This document shows, piece after piece, positions 1-5,478 of a stretch of DNA of 6,323 nucleotides; positions within the stretch are counted from its first letter, which is position 1, and the number at the start of each line of letters is the position of its first letter. The stretch spans positions 1-6,323 of the forward strand of contig JAITAH010000223.1 in assembly GCA_031284225.1 (NCBI GenBank), in the 5' to 3' direction. Under the pieces are notes generated by a model. The model was not told where the DNA came from and did not search any database. It saw only the letters and a list, made by a program, of their open reading frames with translations. This stretch comes from Dysgonamonadaceae bacterium (GTDB taxonomy: Bacteria; Bacteroidota; Bacteroidia; Bacteroidales; Azobacteroidaceae). Made by a program: the position numbers and the translations under genes.

Positions 1-238
1 TTACCTGCTTCCCCTGCTTTCGGAATTAAGGAAATCGGGCATTCCCGCCGAGATTTATCCGGAAGCGGCGAAAATAAAAAAACAGCTGTCGTATGCCAAC
101 GACCATCAAATTCCGTTTGCCGTCATTGCCGGCGAAACGGAAATGCAGAGCGGAACCGTTTCCGTAAAGAATATGGTTACGGGCGAGCAGCAGGCGATGC
201 GTATTGGAGAGTTGGGGGCGTTGTTTTGGGGAAAATAA
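1..238 (+). CDS. hisS: histidyl-tRNA synthetase, C-terminal end (partial)
   Basis: Only the last 78 codons are present; the gene begins before the window and its reading frame starts at base 2. The translation matches the anticodon-binding domain at the C terminus of class II histidyl-tRNA synthetase. It reads a leucine-rich helix, then SGIPAEIYPEAAKIKKQLSY, then ANDHQIPFAVIAGETEM, then SGTVSVKNMVTGEQ, ending LGALFWGK. This order (AEIYP, KIKKQ, YAN, VIAGE, G.V.VKNM..GEQ) is characteristic of bacterial HisRS, especially the Bacteroidetes form. The enzyme charges tRNA-His in the cytosol, and this domain recognises the anticodon stem. It is a housekeeping gene and marks the chromosomal anchor left of the restriction-modification genes. 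No clear terminator hairpin follows the stop. Identification is from memory of the family, not from a search. Confidence 0.93.
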   Translation, partial: YLLPLLSELRKSGIPAEIYPEAAKIKKQLSYANDHQIPFAVIAGETEMQSGTVSVKNMVTGEQQAMRIGELGALFWGK

Positions 239-243
239 ATTTG

Positions 244-273
244 TTTGGAATTGCTGAAAAAGTTGTAAATTTG
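244..273 (+). promoter_or_regulatory. candidate Bacteroidetes-type promoter for the restriction-modification operon
   Basis: TTTG at 244-247 and TAAATTTG at 266-273 match the Bacteroidetes sigma-ABfr consensus (-33 TTTG, -7 TAnnTTTG). The -7 box is exact; the 18-bp spacing is slightly short of the usual 19-21. A start site near 280 would give a leader of about 30 nt before the ATG at 311. It lies in the 72-bp gap after hisS, so the restriction operon probably has its own promoter. Confidence 0.45.
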
Positions 274-310
274 CGGATGCACGCTCTCGTTGAAAATAAA
301 ATTTGCAACA

Positions 311-1093
311 ATGAATAATTGGATAAAATTAAGTATTGAATATGCGAATCAGAGGTCATATCTCGATGATTTGTTTGCTGTTTATCCCACCATTCCGGAT
401 GGAATACGCGATATAAACGGGGAAATCTGGAGCGGCGTTGAAAAGGCATTTAAGAAGAAAAACAACGAATGGCTGATTCGCGAATTGCTGAAACTGGATT
501 TATTCCCAATCAAGGACAGTTATATTGCCTATCTGAAACGCGATAAAACAGCCATAGAACGCAATCCTCGCACGATAAACCGCATTTGCGGCCGGCTGTA
601 TGAGTTGGGTTTGGATAAAATCTATGAACAATGCAGCGAGCCGAAAGAAACCAACCGCCAAATCGGCCCGATGTTTAAGGAATGGTTACGCAAAAAATCA
701 TTGGGTATTCAACCGGTCGATTTGAGAAAGTTTTTGGCTGATAAAAACGATGCTATTTTGGATGGCAGCGACAAGATGATGATGGATTTTGCTCACTCTG
801 AACTGAATTATAATCACAACAAAGGCCTTGATTTTGTGGCGCGTTTCAACGGAAAATATGTGATTGGCGAGGCAAAATTCCTGACCGATTTCGGCGGACA
901 CCAAAACGCGCAGTTTGCCGATGCAATCAGCACGGTTGAAACTCCGGATGTGAAAGCCGAAAAAATTGCCATTCTCGATGGCGTGCTATACATTCGCGGC
1001 AACAATAAAATGTATAAAGCAATCACCGAAACCTACAAAGATTACACGATTTTGAGCGCTTTAGTGTTGAGAAATTATTTGTATCAGATTTAG
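311..1093 (+). CDS. type II restriction endonuclease, PD-(D/E)XK fold
   Basis: 260-aa cytosolic protein, predicted to cut unmethylated DNA at the site protected by the methyltransferase encoded 12 bp downstream. The visible catalytic signature is in the C-terminal third: GLDF (D174), then GKYVIGEAKF (E187, K189), i.e. D-x12-E-x-K, the PD-(D/E)XK metal-binding core. GGHQNAQF (195-202) follows directly, a Gln/His/Asn-rich helix typical of several type II enzyme families. The N-terminal two thirds are helical and basic, with no motif I can name; they probably carry DNA recognition or dimer contacts. ATG 311 is preferred over the in-frame TTG at 290 because it has the better spacing from the promoter and begins MNNW. 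I do not recognise the exact subfamily and cannot state the recognition sequence. The endonuclease-first order means endonuclease and methylase levels depend on one transcript. Confidence 0.82.
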   Translation: MNNWIKLSIEYANQRSYLDDLFAVYPTIPDGIRDINGEIWSGVEKAFKKKNNEWLIRELLKLDLFPIKDSYIAYLKRDKTAIERNPRTINRICGRLYELGLDKIYEQCSEPKETNRQIGPMFKEWLRKKSLGIQPVDLRKFLADKNDAILDGSDKMMMDFAHSELNYNHNKGLDFVARFNGKYVIGEAKFLTDFGGHQNAQFADAISTVETPDVKAEKIAILDGVLYIRGNNKMYKAITETYKDYTILSALVLRNYLYQI

Positions 1094-1105
1094 AATTAAA
1101 ACCGT

Positions 1106-2203
1106 ATGGCAAAGATTATTCCCACATTCAATTCCCATAACCTCCTCATACAATCCGACAACCTGATAGGGCTGCAATACCTTTTATTCAACGGTTTTAA
1201 AGATAACATCGATTTGGTGTATATCGATCCGCCTTATGCTACCGGCGGCAATTTTACGATTACCAACGGACGTGCTACCACAATCAGCAATTCCAAAAAC
1301 GGCGTTATCGCCTATACCGACACGTTGCAAGGGAAAGGATTTATTGAATTTTTGCGTGAAAGGTTGATTCTGCTTCGCGAACTGTTGTCGGAACGCGGCT
1401 CTATTTACTTGCATATCGACTACAAAATCGGGCATTACGTAAAAGTGATGATGGACGAGGTGTTTGGCGCAGAGAATTTCCGCAACGATATTACACGCAT
1501 CAAGTGCAACCCGAAAAACTTTGACCGCGTGGGTTATGGCAATATCAAAGATTTGATTTTGTTTTACTCCAAATCCGCTCACCCGATTTGGAACGAGCCG
1601 CGCAAGCCTTATTCCGACCGCGATTTAGAAAAACTTTTCCCCAAAAAAGATGCGAAAGGCCGACAATATACCACCGTTCCCATTCACGCGCCGGGCGAAA
1701 CCGAAAACGGCAAATCCAATCAGCCGTTCCGTGGAATGACGCCCCCTGCAGGCAGACATTGGCGCACCGACGTCGCTACGTTGGAACAGTGGGATAAAGA
1801 GGGATTAATCGAATGGTCGTCAACCGGCAATCCGCGCAAAATCATTTATGCCGACGAACGCGAAGGAATGCGCGTGCAAGACATTTGGGAGTTCAAAGAC
1901 CCGCAATATCCCGATTATCCTACCGAAAAAAATGCAGAAATGGTGGATTTAATCGTAAAAACTTCGTCCAACGAGGGCAGTATTGTTTTGGACTGTTTTT
2001 GCGGGTCGGGAACAACGTTAAAAGCGGCGCAAATCAATAATCGTCAATGGATTGGTATTGACCGGTCGGAACCGGCGATTCGGGTTACAAAAGAAAAACT
2101 CGGCGCAATTCAAGGCGATTTGTTTTCTATAAAACCGGAATACGAGTTCATTAATTTGAACGAAGAAAATTCTCTGCATCATCCTCGGCAATACGCCTTG
2201 TAA
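1106..2203 (+). CDS. type II DNA methyltransferase, beta-class N6-adenine/N4-cytosine
   Basis: 365 aa; transfers a methyl group from S-adenosylmethionine to an exocyclic amino group in the recognition site, protecting the host from the upstream endonuclease. Catalytic motif IV is VYIDPPY (D41-P-P-Y44), near the N terminus. The AdoMet-binding motif I is near the C terminus (LDCFCGSGTT, 295-304), preceded by motif X-like YPTEK at 271-275 and followed by WIGID (D319 as the motif II acidic residue). Order IV - target recognition - X - I defines the beta class. DPPY is most often linked to N6-adenine methylation, but N4-cytosine cannot be excluded. The roughly 130-residue segment between 130 and 265 (GMTPPAGRHWR, WDKEGLIEW) is the probable target-recognition domain. 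The start lies 12 bp after the endonuclease stop, so the two genes form one operon. All key motifs are intact and the protein appears functional. Confidence 0.95.
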   Translation: MAKIIPTFNSHNLLIQSDNLIGLQYLLFNGFKDNIDLVYIDPPYATGGNFTITNGRATTISNSKNGVIAYTDTLQGKGFIEFLRERLILLRELLSERGSIYLHIDYKIGHYVKVMMDEVFGAENFRNDITRIKCNPKNFDRVGYGNIKDLILFYSKSAHPIWNEPRKPYSDRDLEKLFPKKDAKGRQYTTVPIHAPGETENGKSNQPFRGMTPPAGRHWRTDVATLEQWDKEGLIEWSSTGNPRKIIYADEREGMRVQDIWEFKDPQYPDYPTEKNAEMVDLIVKTSSNEGSIVLDCFCGSGTTLKAAQINNRQWIGIDRSEPAIRVTKEKLGAIQGDLFSIKPEYEFINLNEENSLHHPRQYAL

Positions 2204-2256
2204 ACCAAACATTCTGCCAATAAAAAACCTTTCCGAATAAAAAAAATCAAAAAAAA

Positions 2257-2288
2257 ATTGCATAATTCAAAAAAAGCGTTTTACTTTG
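2257..2288 (+). promoter_or_regulatory. candidate Bacteroidetes-type promoter for the surface-protein operon
   Basis: ATTG at 2257-2260 and TTACTTTG at 2281-2288 are separated by exactly 20 bp, the preferred spacing for the -33/-7 elements of Bacteroidetes promoters. Seven of eight -7 positions match TAnnTTTG. A start near 2295 would give a leader of about 330 nt to ATG 2623, containing the GA tract and the strong hairpin. It could instead drive only a short transcript ending at that hairpin. Confidence 0.5.
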
Positions 2289-2357
2289 TAGCCGTAATTC
2301 ATTAAAAACAGGTAAATTAATAAAAACGACACACAACATTCTGGCAAAGTGCAAAAA

Positions 2358-2444
2358 ATGAAAAATTTAATAAAGTTTAACCATAAAAATTTGGTAGTTA
2401 TCTCGAAAAAAATAGAGAGAGAGAGAGAGAGAAATATTCCATAA
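2358..2444 (+). other. possible leader ORF containing a GA-repeat (low confidence)
   Basis: An ATG at 2358 opens 28 codons beginning MKNLIKFNHKNLVV. They run into a run of alternating Glu-Arg codons encoded by the GA tract and stop at TAA 2442. The start lies about 60 nt after the predicted transcription start, as expected for a leader peptide. Another frame just after the tract is open to TAG 2566-2568 (EIFHNLPEFQLFTIDGGECA onwards). One additional GA unit would join it to this ATG as a 70-codon ORF. There is no homology or codon evidence beyond this, and chance is quite possible. Confidence 0.22.
2415..2432 (+). repeat. (GA)9 dinucleotide microsatellite
   Basis: Nine uninterrupted GA units. 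Dinucleotide tracts of this length are prone to slipped-strand mispairing. It sits between a promoter candidate and the surface-lipoprotein operon, and inside a possible short reading frame, where a unit change would shift the frame. In the leader it could also alter RNA structure. It is the only pure dinucleotide tract of this length that I see in the window. Confidence 0.9.
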
Positions 2445-2518
2445 TTTACCAGAATTTCAATTGTTTACAATTGACGGCGGCGAATGTGCCGTCGATAAAT
2501 ACAATATTACCGAATCAT

Positions 2519-2566
2519 TTCCGCTCCGCTTTTCTTCCCCGAAGAAGCGCGGAGCGGAACTTTTTT
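2519..2566 (+). terminator. strong stem-loop plus T run: Rho-independent terminator or leader attenuator
   Basis: TTCCGCTCCGC (2519-2529) pairs perfectly with GCGGAGCGGAA (2549-2559). Inside it, TTCTTC (2532-2537) pairs with GAAGAA (2541-2546) around a CCC loop, separated from the outer stem by a 2x2 internal loop. A C and six T residues follow (2561-2566). This is a textbook intrinsic-terminator shape reading rightward. It lies some 315 bp after the methyltransferase stop but only 57 bp before the small-protein start. It either ends a leader transcript or controls read-through into the surface-protein operon. Structure is by eye; no folding energy was computed. Confidence 0.65.
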
Positions 2567-2622
2567 AGTACTCTGTACTTGGCGCTCGTAACGTTTATAA
2601 TAACAAATAAAACAAACAAACA

Positions 2623-2811
2623 ATGGACAAACAACAAAATTATGTTTCTCCCGGAGTGGCAATCTACCGGGTAGAAGAGGAAACAAGCATCGCCGTCGCA
2701 ACCTCGATTGGCCCCGTTTCGGCGCAAGTCGAACCCTGGAGTAGCGGCAGCGATTATACTTACGGAGACAATCCGGCTGCCGATGGGGGAGATATCTATC
2801 TGCCATGGTAA
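2623..2811 (+). CDS. small conserved-type protein preceding a fimbrillin-like gene
   Basis: 62 aa, beginning MDKQQNYVSPGVAIYRVEEE and ending DGGDIYLPW. It has no signal peptide, no membrane segment and no Cys. It resembles the very short proteins often encoded just before fimbrillin-like lipoproteins in Bacteroidales: an N-terminal (Y)xSPxVxxYxVE motif at 7-18, a Ser/Thr/Gly-rich middle and an aromatic, acidic tail (GDIYLPW, 56-62). Function is unknown to me. The start is supported by the A-rich leader (AAACAAACAAACA) directly before the ATG. The lipoprotein start follows 46 bp after the stop, so they are very likely co-transcribed. It overlaps, in another frame, an upstream extension of the lipoprotein ORF, which I do not believe is translated. 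Because the tail is anionic and aromatic it might interact with the partner, but this is inference. Confidence 0.68.
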   Translation: MDKQQNYVSPGVAIYRVEEETSIAVATSIGPVSAQVEPWSSGSDYTYGDNPAADGGDIYLPW

Positions 2812-2857
2812 TCTTAAAAGAGAGAAGATAAAAGACAAAAGAGAAAAGAAGTATCGT

Positions 2858-4729
2858 ATGAAAAGAGAAAAGACATATTTCCGCGGTTGGCCGGTTTTGC
2901 CGACGGCGTTGATCGTTCTGCTGCCGCTGTTTGCCGCGTGCGACGGATTAGATAATGGACAAGGCGGCGGTCGGAAGACGGCGGTAGAGTTTTCGCTGGG
3001 CGAAATTGCTCCGTGGAGCGCCACAACCGAACTGCGCGGCGGCTCTGAAACGCCCCGCGTGATAGAAACGGCGAGCGTTCCGCTGGAAGATAACTGGGTG
3101 CTGGAAGCGAGCTTAGTGGAAGACCCCGTCGCACCGACCCGTGCGATAGCCGGCCTGAACGACGGCGCCGTCATTCATATAATCGCCCGTAATACAAGTA
3201 CGTCGGAAATTACCGAAAGCAATTATCAATATTTGTCGGATAAGATTGTGCCGGTCGGGCAAGCGATGGAATTGGAAGACGGCCCATACTCTTTTACGGC
3301 CTATTCCTATAACACTTCGGCGGTAACGCTGCCGGGCACGCTTTCTTCCGACTATCCTAACCCTGATGTAACGCTAAGCCCGTACGTCAGTCCTATCGAT
3401 CGCGGCAACGATTTGCTATTGAGTAGTAATACGGTTACAAAGAGCGGAAGCTCCGGGATAAATCTCGGCATACTTAAACATAAGTTTAGCCGGGTGATAT
3501 ACGATGTATCTTTTACGCCGGCGCCCGCCTCGTATAATGTAGATAAAGTTGAACTGTCGCCCAATTACACGGCCAAACTGACCAAATCGACCGACGATTT
3601 TGCAATAAACGCCCTGACAACCGCTCAGCCGCTGGATTTGGTAAATTACAGCTATGTTTATACGCCGGCTCCCCTCCTTCCGACGCTTAAGATTAGCGTT
3701 ACAATTAACTCTACTAAACAATTTATAGACGTTCCCGTAACGTACAAGAAAACTTTGGAAGCCGGTAAATCCTATACCTTGAAGATTAATATCACGCAAG
3801 GTCGTAGGTGGGCGGGATCAAACATTTATTGGGTGGAAGATCCTGTCGGTTCCAATACCGGATATTTAACGTTTGCCACACACGGCACAACGGATAAACA
3901 GTTTTACCAGGGTCTTTTTTTCCGTTGGGGGTCGCTGGTGGGGGTTTCGTCTGCGCAGACGAACATAGGTACAGAGTCATCCCCCTCATATACTGATGAT
4001 TTTGACGTTAATAAGACTTACATTTACGTACCTGAGAATCCCACGGCTAATCCTCCGACATGGAAGAGAACGACGCTCAAAGCTGCCAGGACAGCCTATG
4101 GGTGGAATACTCATCAATTCAGTCGAAATTACGATTTTGATTACATTCCTGCAGTTAACGTGACCCTTTCTTCCGTTGCGAGTCCTAGTCGGTACGACAA
4201 TTACCTCGCAAGGAACTATGTTATCGGAGATGACGCCTCCGGCGGTCATGACCCTGGCAATTACAGGGGCGATATATGTAAATACCTTACCGGTCAGCCG
4301 AATGTTCCTGCCGGTAATTGGGTGATGCCTACTACTTCGGATATTGAGGCTGTTGATGGATTTCGGAACCCAATTATTCCTACTACGGGTGATTATTGGC
4401 TTCGGGTGCCTCAAAGTGGCGGTTTTTCATCTGCTACAGTGTACAGTACCGATGGTAGTTATAACAACTGGACTTGGGGCGCCTTATACGGTAGTAGTAG
4501 TAGTGGTACTAGCGCTACTGTCTTCCCTGCCTCGGGGTTCCGTGGTGACTCCCCCCCTGACGGAAGGTTGAGATATGTGGGAGTCACCGGCTGCTACTGG
4601 ACTGGCACAGCAATGCACAATGCTGTCTTTGGCGTCGATATGCTGCTGTTTATCACAAACGATGTAAGTATAAGTACCGGCGATCGTCGTTGGTGGGGCT
4701 ACTCCGTCCGTTGCCTCCTCCAACATTAG
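2858..4729 (+). CDS. fimbrillin-like surface lipoprotein with C-terminal FISUMP/C-type-lectin-like domain
   Basis: 623 aa. The N terminus has a basic start, a hydrophobic stretch (13-27) and LFAAC with Cys28 as the predicted lipidated residue, so it should be exported and anchored in the outer membrane. The -3 Phe is slightly unusual for a lipobox. Residues about 35-312 resemble the Mfa/fimbrillin-like beta-sandwich family, including HKFSRVIYDVSF and its closing LEAGKSYTLKINI (300-312). Residues about 318-623 form a second domain of the FISUMP type: WAGSNIYW, FFRWGSLVG (W357), GDICKYL (471-477), NWVMPTTSD (487-495), FPASGFRG, GCYWTGTA (578-585) and terminal GYSVRC (614-619). This fold is C-type-lectin-like and suggests ligand binding at a fimbrial tip or cell surface. 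A run of four Ser (546-549) is encoded by an AGT triplet repeat at 4493-4504. The first Met after the small gene is ATG 2858; the same frame is open back to 2708, but that would hide the signal peptide. The precise ligand is unknown. Confidence 0.85.
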   Translation: MKREKTYFRGWPVLPTALIVLLPLFAACDGLDNGQGGGRKTAVEFSLGEIAPWSATTELRGGSETPRVIETASVPLEDNWVLEASLVEDPVAPTRAIAGLNDGAVIHIIARNTSTSEITESNYQYLSDKIVPVGQAMELEDGPYSFTAYSYNTSAVTLPGTLSSDYPNPDVTLSPYVSPIDRGNDLLLSSNTVTKSGSSGINLGILKHKFSRVIYDVSFTPAPASYNVDKVELSPNYTAKLTKSTDDFAINALTTAQPLDLVNYSYVYTPAPLLPTLKISVTINSTKQFIDVPVTYKKTLEAGKSYTLKINITQGRRWAGSNIYWVEDPVGSNTGYLTFATHGTTDKQFYQGLFFRWGSLVGVSSAQTNIGTESSPSYTDDFDVNKTYIYVPENPTANPPTWKRTTLKAARTAYGWNTHQFSRNYDFDYIPAVNVTLSSVASPSRYDNYLARNYVIGDDASGGHDPGNYRGDICKYLTGQPNVPAGNWVMPTTSDIEAVDGFRNPIIPTTGDYWLRVPQSGGFSSATVYSTDGSYNNWTWGALYGSSSSGTSATVFPASGFRGDSPPDGRLRYVGVTGCYWTGTAMHNAVFGVDMLLFITNDVSISTGDRRWWGYSVRCLLQH

Positions 4730-4777
4730 AGCGACACTTGTTTGCCCGTATTTCATTCATTGTTTGTCGTTTGTTTT

Positions 4778-4805
4778 GTAGAGACGTTGTTCGCGACGTC
4801 TCTAC
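4778..4805 (+). terminator. perfect inverted repeat with UUCG loop, probable terminator or REP-like palindrome
   Basis: GTAGAGACGT (4778-4787) and ACGTCTCTAC (4796-4805) are exact reverse complements. The inner U-G and G-C pairs can close a UUCG tetraloop (4790-4793). T-rich sequence flanks both sides (TTGTTTT before, TTGTTT after), so it could terminate transcription of the lipoprotein operon and possibly also leftward transcription from the repressor operon. AGAGACG/CGTCTCT palindromes are also reminiscent of dispersed repeats in Bacteroidetes genomes, so it may be a copy of such a repeat. Confidence 0.55.
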
Positions 4806-4844
4806 TTGTTTATCGTAATCCATTTGCCGAATGTCTTTATTAAT

Positions 4845-5005
4845 CGGCAAAACAATATACGCACTTTTTACCCTTAATCGCGCCCAAAATTGTTATCAAG
4901 TCGGCAAAACAATATACGCAAAAATATTACAATTCCATTTGTTAAGGAATACATATTCTACTTATTTTCAATAAGATGCGAAATAACGGCAAAACAATAT
5001 AAGCA
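4845..5005 (+). repeat. three direct copies of a 19-bp repeat (CGGCAAAACAATATACGCA)
   Basis: Copies lie at 4845-4863, 4902-4920 (identical) and 4987-5005 (one C-to-A change, AAGCA). The start-to-start distances are 57 and 85 bp, too irregular for CRISPR. All three face the same way. The first is preceded by an inverted partial copy of its first bases (TTTGCCGA, 4823-4830). The likely roles are protein-binding sites: transposase end sites, iterons, or recombinase accessory sites. Confidence 0.88.
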
Positions 5006-5075
5006 TTTTCGACAAACAAATTACTGTAAATCAAATGCAATTATGATAACAGCTCATTTATTTGAACCGGAAAAA

Positions 5076-5477
5076 CTATTCGTTTAACTCATTTTTGACA
5101 ATTGTCCAGTATCTTCTATCCGCAGCATTTTTATAAGAATCATCAATGCTTCCGTCAAATCTTATTTGTAAGGAATAGCACAATCTGCTGCGAATTCCAA
5201 AACCATTCTTTGCAAGTACTATGGCTTGAAAATTATATAAGGTACTGTCTTTTCTTGTTACCTTCTTGGACTCGTACGACCATCCATCGGGATACTTTAA
5301 TTGCGCTTGTATCATATCATCGGCAAATACTTGCACGCAAATACTTAAATCATCATATTGATTATGTGTTTGCGGAATTGATATAACATATATCAAACCG
5401 ATCATCAATAATGCAATTATTACAACCGATGTGATTGCGCAACCTTTTGAAGCCGGCTTAGTCAATTTATTTTCCAT
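5076..5477 (-). CDS. single-pass membrane protein, second gene of the repressor operon
   Basis: 133 aa. A basic N terminus (MENKLTKPASKG) is followed by one hydrophobic segment (about 13-33, CAITSVVIIALLMIGLIYVI) and a soluble region of about 100 residues, expected to face the periplasm. Two Cys (47 and 100) could pair there. The soluble part resembles a short domain found in many small exported or phage-borne proteins: a first Cys helix (CVQVFADDMIQAQLKYPDGW), a beta strand pair, then an NGFGIRSRLCYSLQIRF segment (91-107) recalling N-x-FG-x-x-x-R patterns. I cannot name a family. The ATG lies one base after the repressor stop, so translation is probably coupled and expression occurs in the lysogenic state. 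Reasonable but unproven roles are superinfection exclusion, host-surface modification or repressor-state signalling. Confidence 0.75.
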   Translation of the reverse strand: MENKLTKPASKGCAITSVVIIALLMIGLIYVISIPQTHNQYDDLSICVQVFADDMIQAQLKYPDGWSYESKKVTRKDSTLYNFQAIVLAKNGFGIRSRLCYSLQIRFDGSIDDSYKNAADRRYWTIVKNELNE

Positions 5478-5478
5478 A

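Larger units (their letters stand above)
2204..2622. other. 419-bp gene-free leader region between the methyltransferase and the surface-protein operon
   Basis: No convincing full-length gene is present. In order it holds: an A-tract-rich stretch after the methyltransferase stop with no clear terminator hairpin; a promoter candidate (2257-2288); a 28-codon ATG reading frame (2358-2444) containing the (GA)9 tract; two close CAATTG hexamers (2458-2463 and 2468-2473) separated by TTTA; an inverted GACGGC/GCCGTC pair (2473-2478 and 2488-2493); a long stem-loop with a T run (2519-2566); and an A-rich, SD-less leader before ATG 2623. It reads as an unusually long regulated 5' leader for the small protein and lipoprotein. 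Confidence 0.6.
4730..5075. other. 346-bp gene-free junction: operon end, then AT-rich repeat region
   Basis: The left part (4730-4805) is T/G-rich and holds the operon-ending hairpin. From about 4823 it becomes AT-richer and carries TTTGCCGA (4823-4830), which forms an inverted repeat with TCGGCAAA (4844-4851). Three direct copies of a 19-bp sequence follow (4845, 4902, 4987). The only reading frame here (4890-5087, plus) starts at TTG, runs through two of the repeats and has no recognisable features, so I do not call it. The minus-strand membrane-protein gene ends at 5076 without an obvious terminator hairpin. Confidence 0.6.

Noticed and set aside
290..310. TTG start for the endonuclease
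   Set aside because: It adds only seven residues (MKIKFAT) and lies very close to the predicted transcription start; ATG 311 is better placed.
1184..1582. 132-aa minus-strand reading frame
   Set aside because: Antisense to the methyltransferase, whose motifs are intact; no recognisable features of its own.
2471..2674. 67-aa plus-strand reading frame across the hairpin
   Set aside because: Non-ATG start, spans the terminator-like stem and overlaps the small-protein start in another frame; no conserved features.
2708..2857. 50-codon N-terminal extension of the lipoprotein
   Set aside because: It overlaps the small gene in another frame, is basic and unstructured, and would bury the signal peptide and Cys28; ATG 2858 gives a normal lipoprotein start.
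2515..3174. 219-aa minus-strand reading frame
   Set aside because: Antisense shadow of the small gene and lipoprotein; low-complexity Ser/Arg composition, no domain, and overlaps two genes with clear signals.
3986..4414. 142-aa minus-strand reading frame
   Set aside because: Antisense to the FISUMP-like domain; composition reflects the complementary strand and no motif is present.
4493..4504. AGT triplet repeat as a phase-variation switch
   Set aside because: Changes would be whole Ser codons and keep frame, so it cannot switch expression; at most it varies a short Ser run.
4845..5005. CRISPR array
   Set aside because: Only three 19-bp repeats with unequal gaps (38 and 66 bp), no longer conserved repeat, and no cas genes in view.
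4890..5087. 65-aa plus-strand reading frame in the repeat region
   Set aside because: Begins at TTG, runs through two of the 19-bp repeats and overlaps the end of the membrane-protein gene; no domain or signal peptide.
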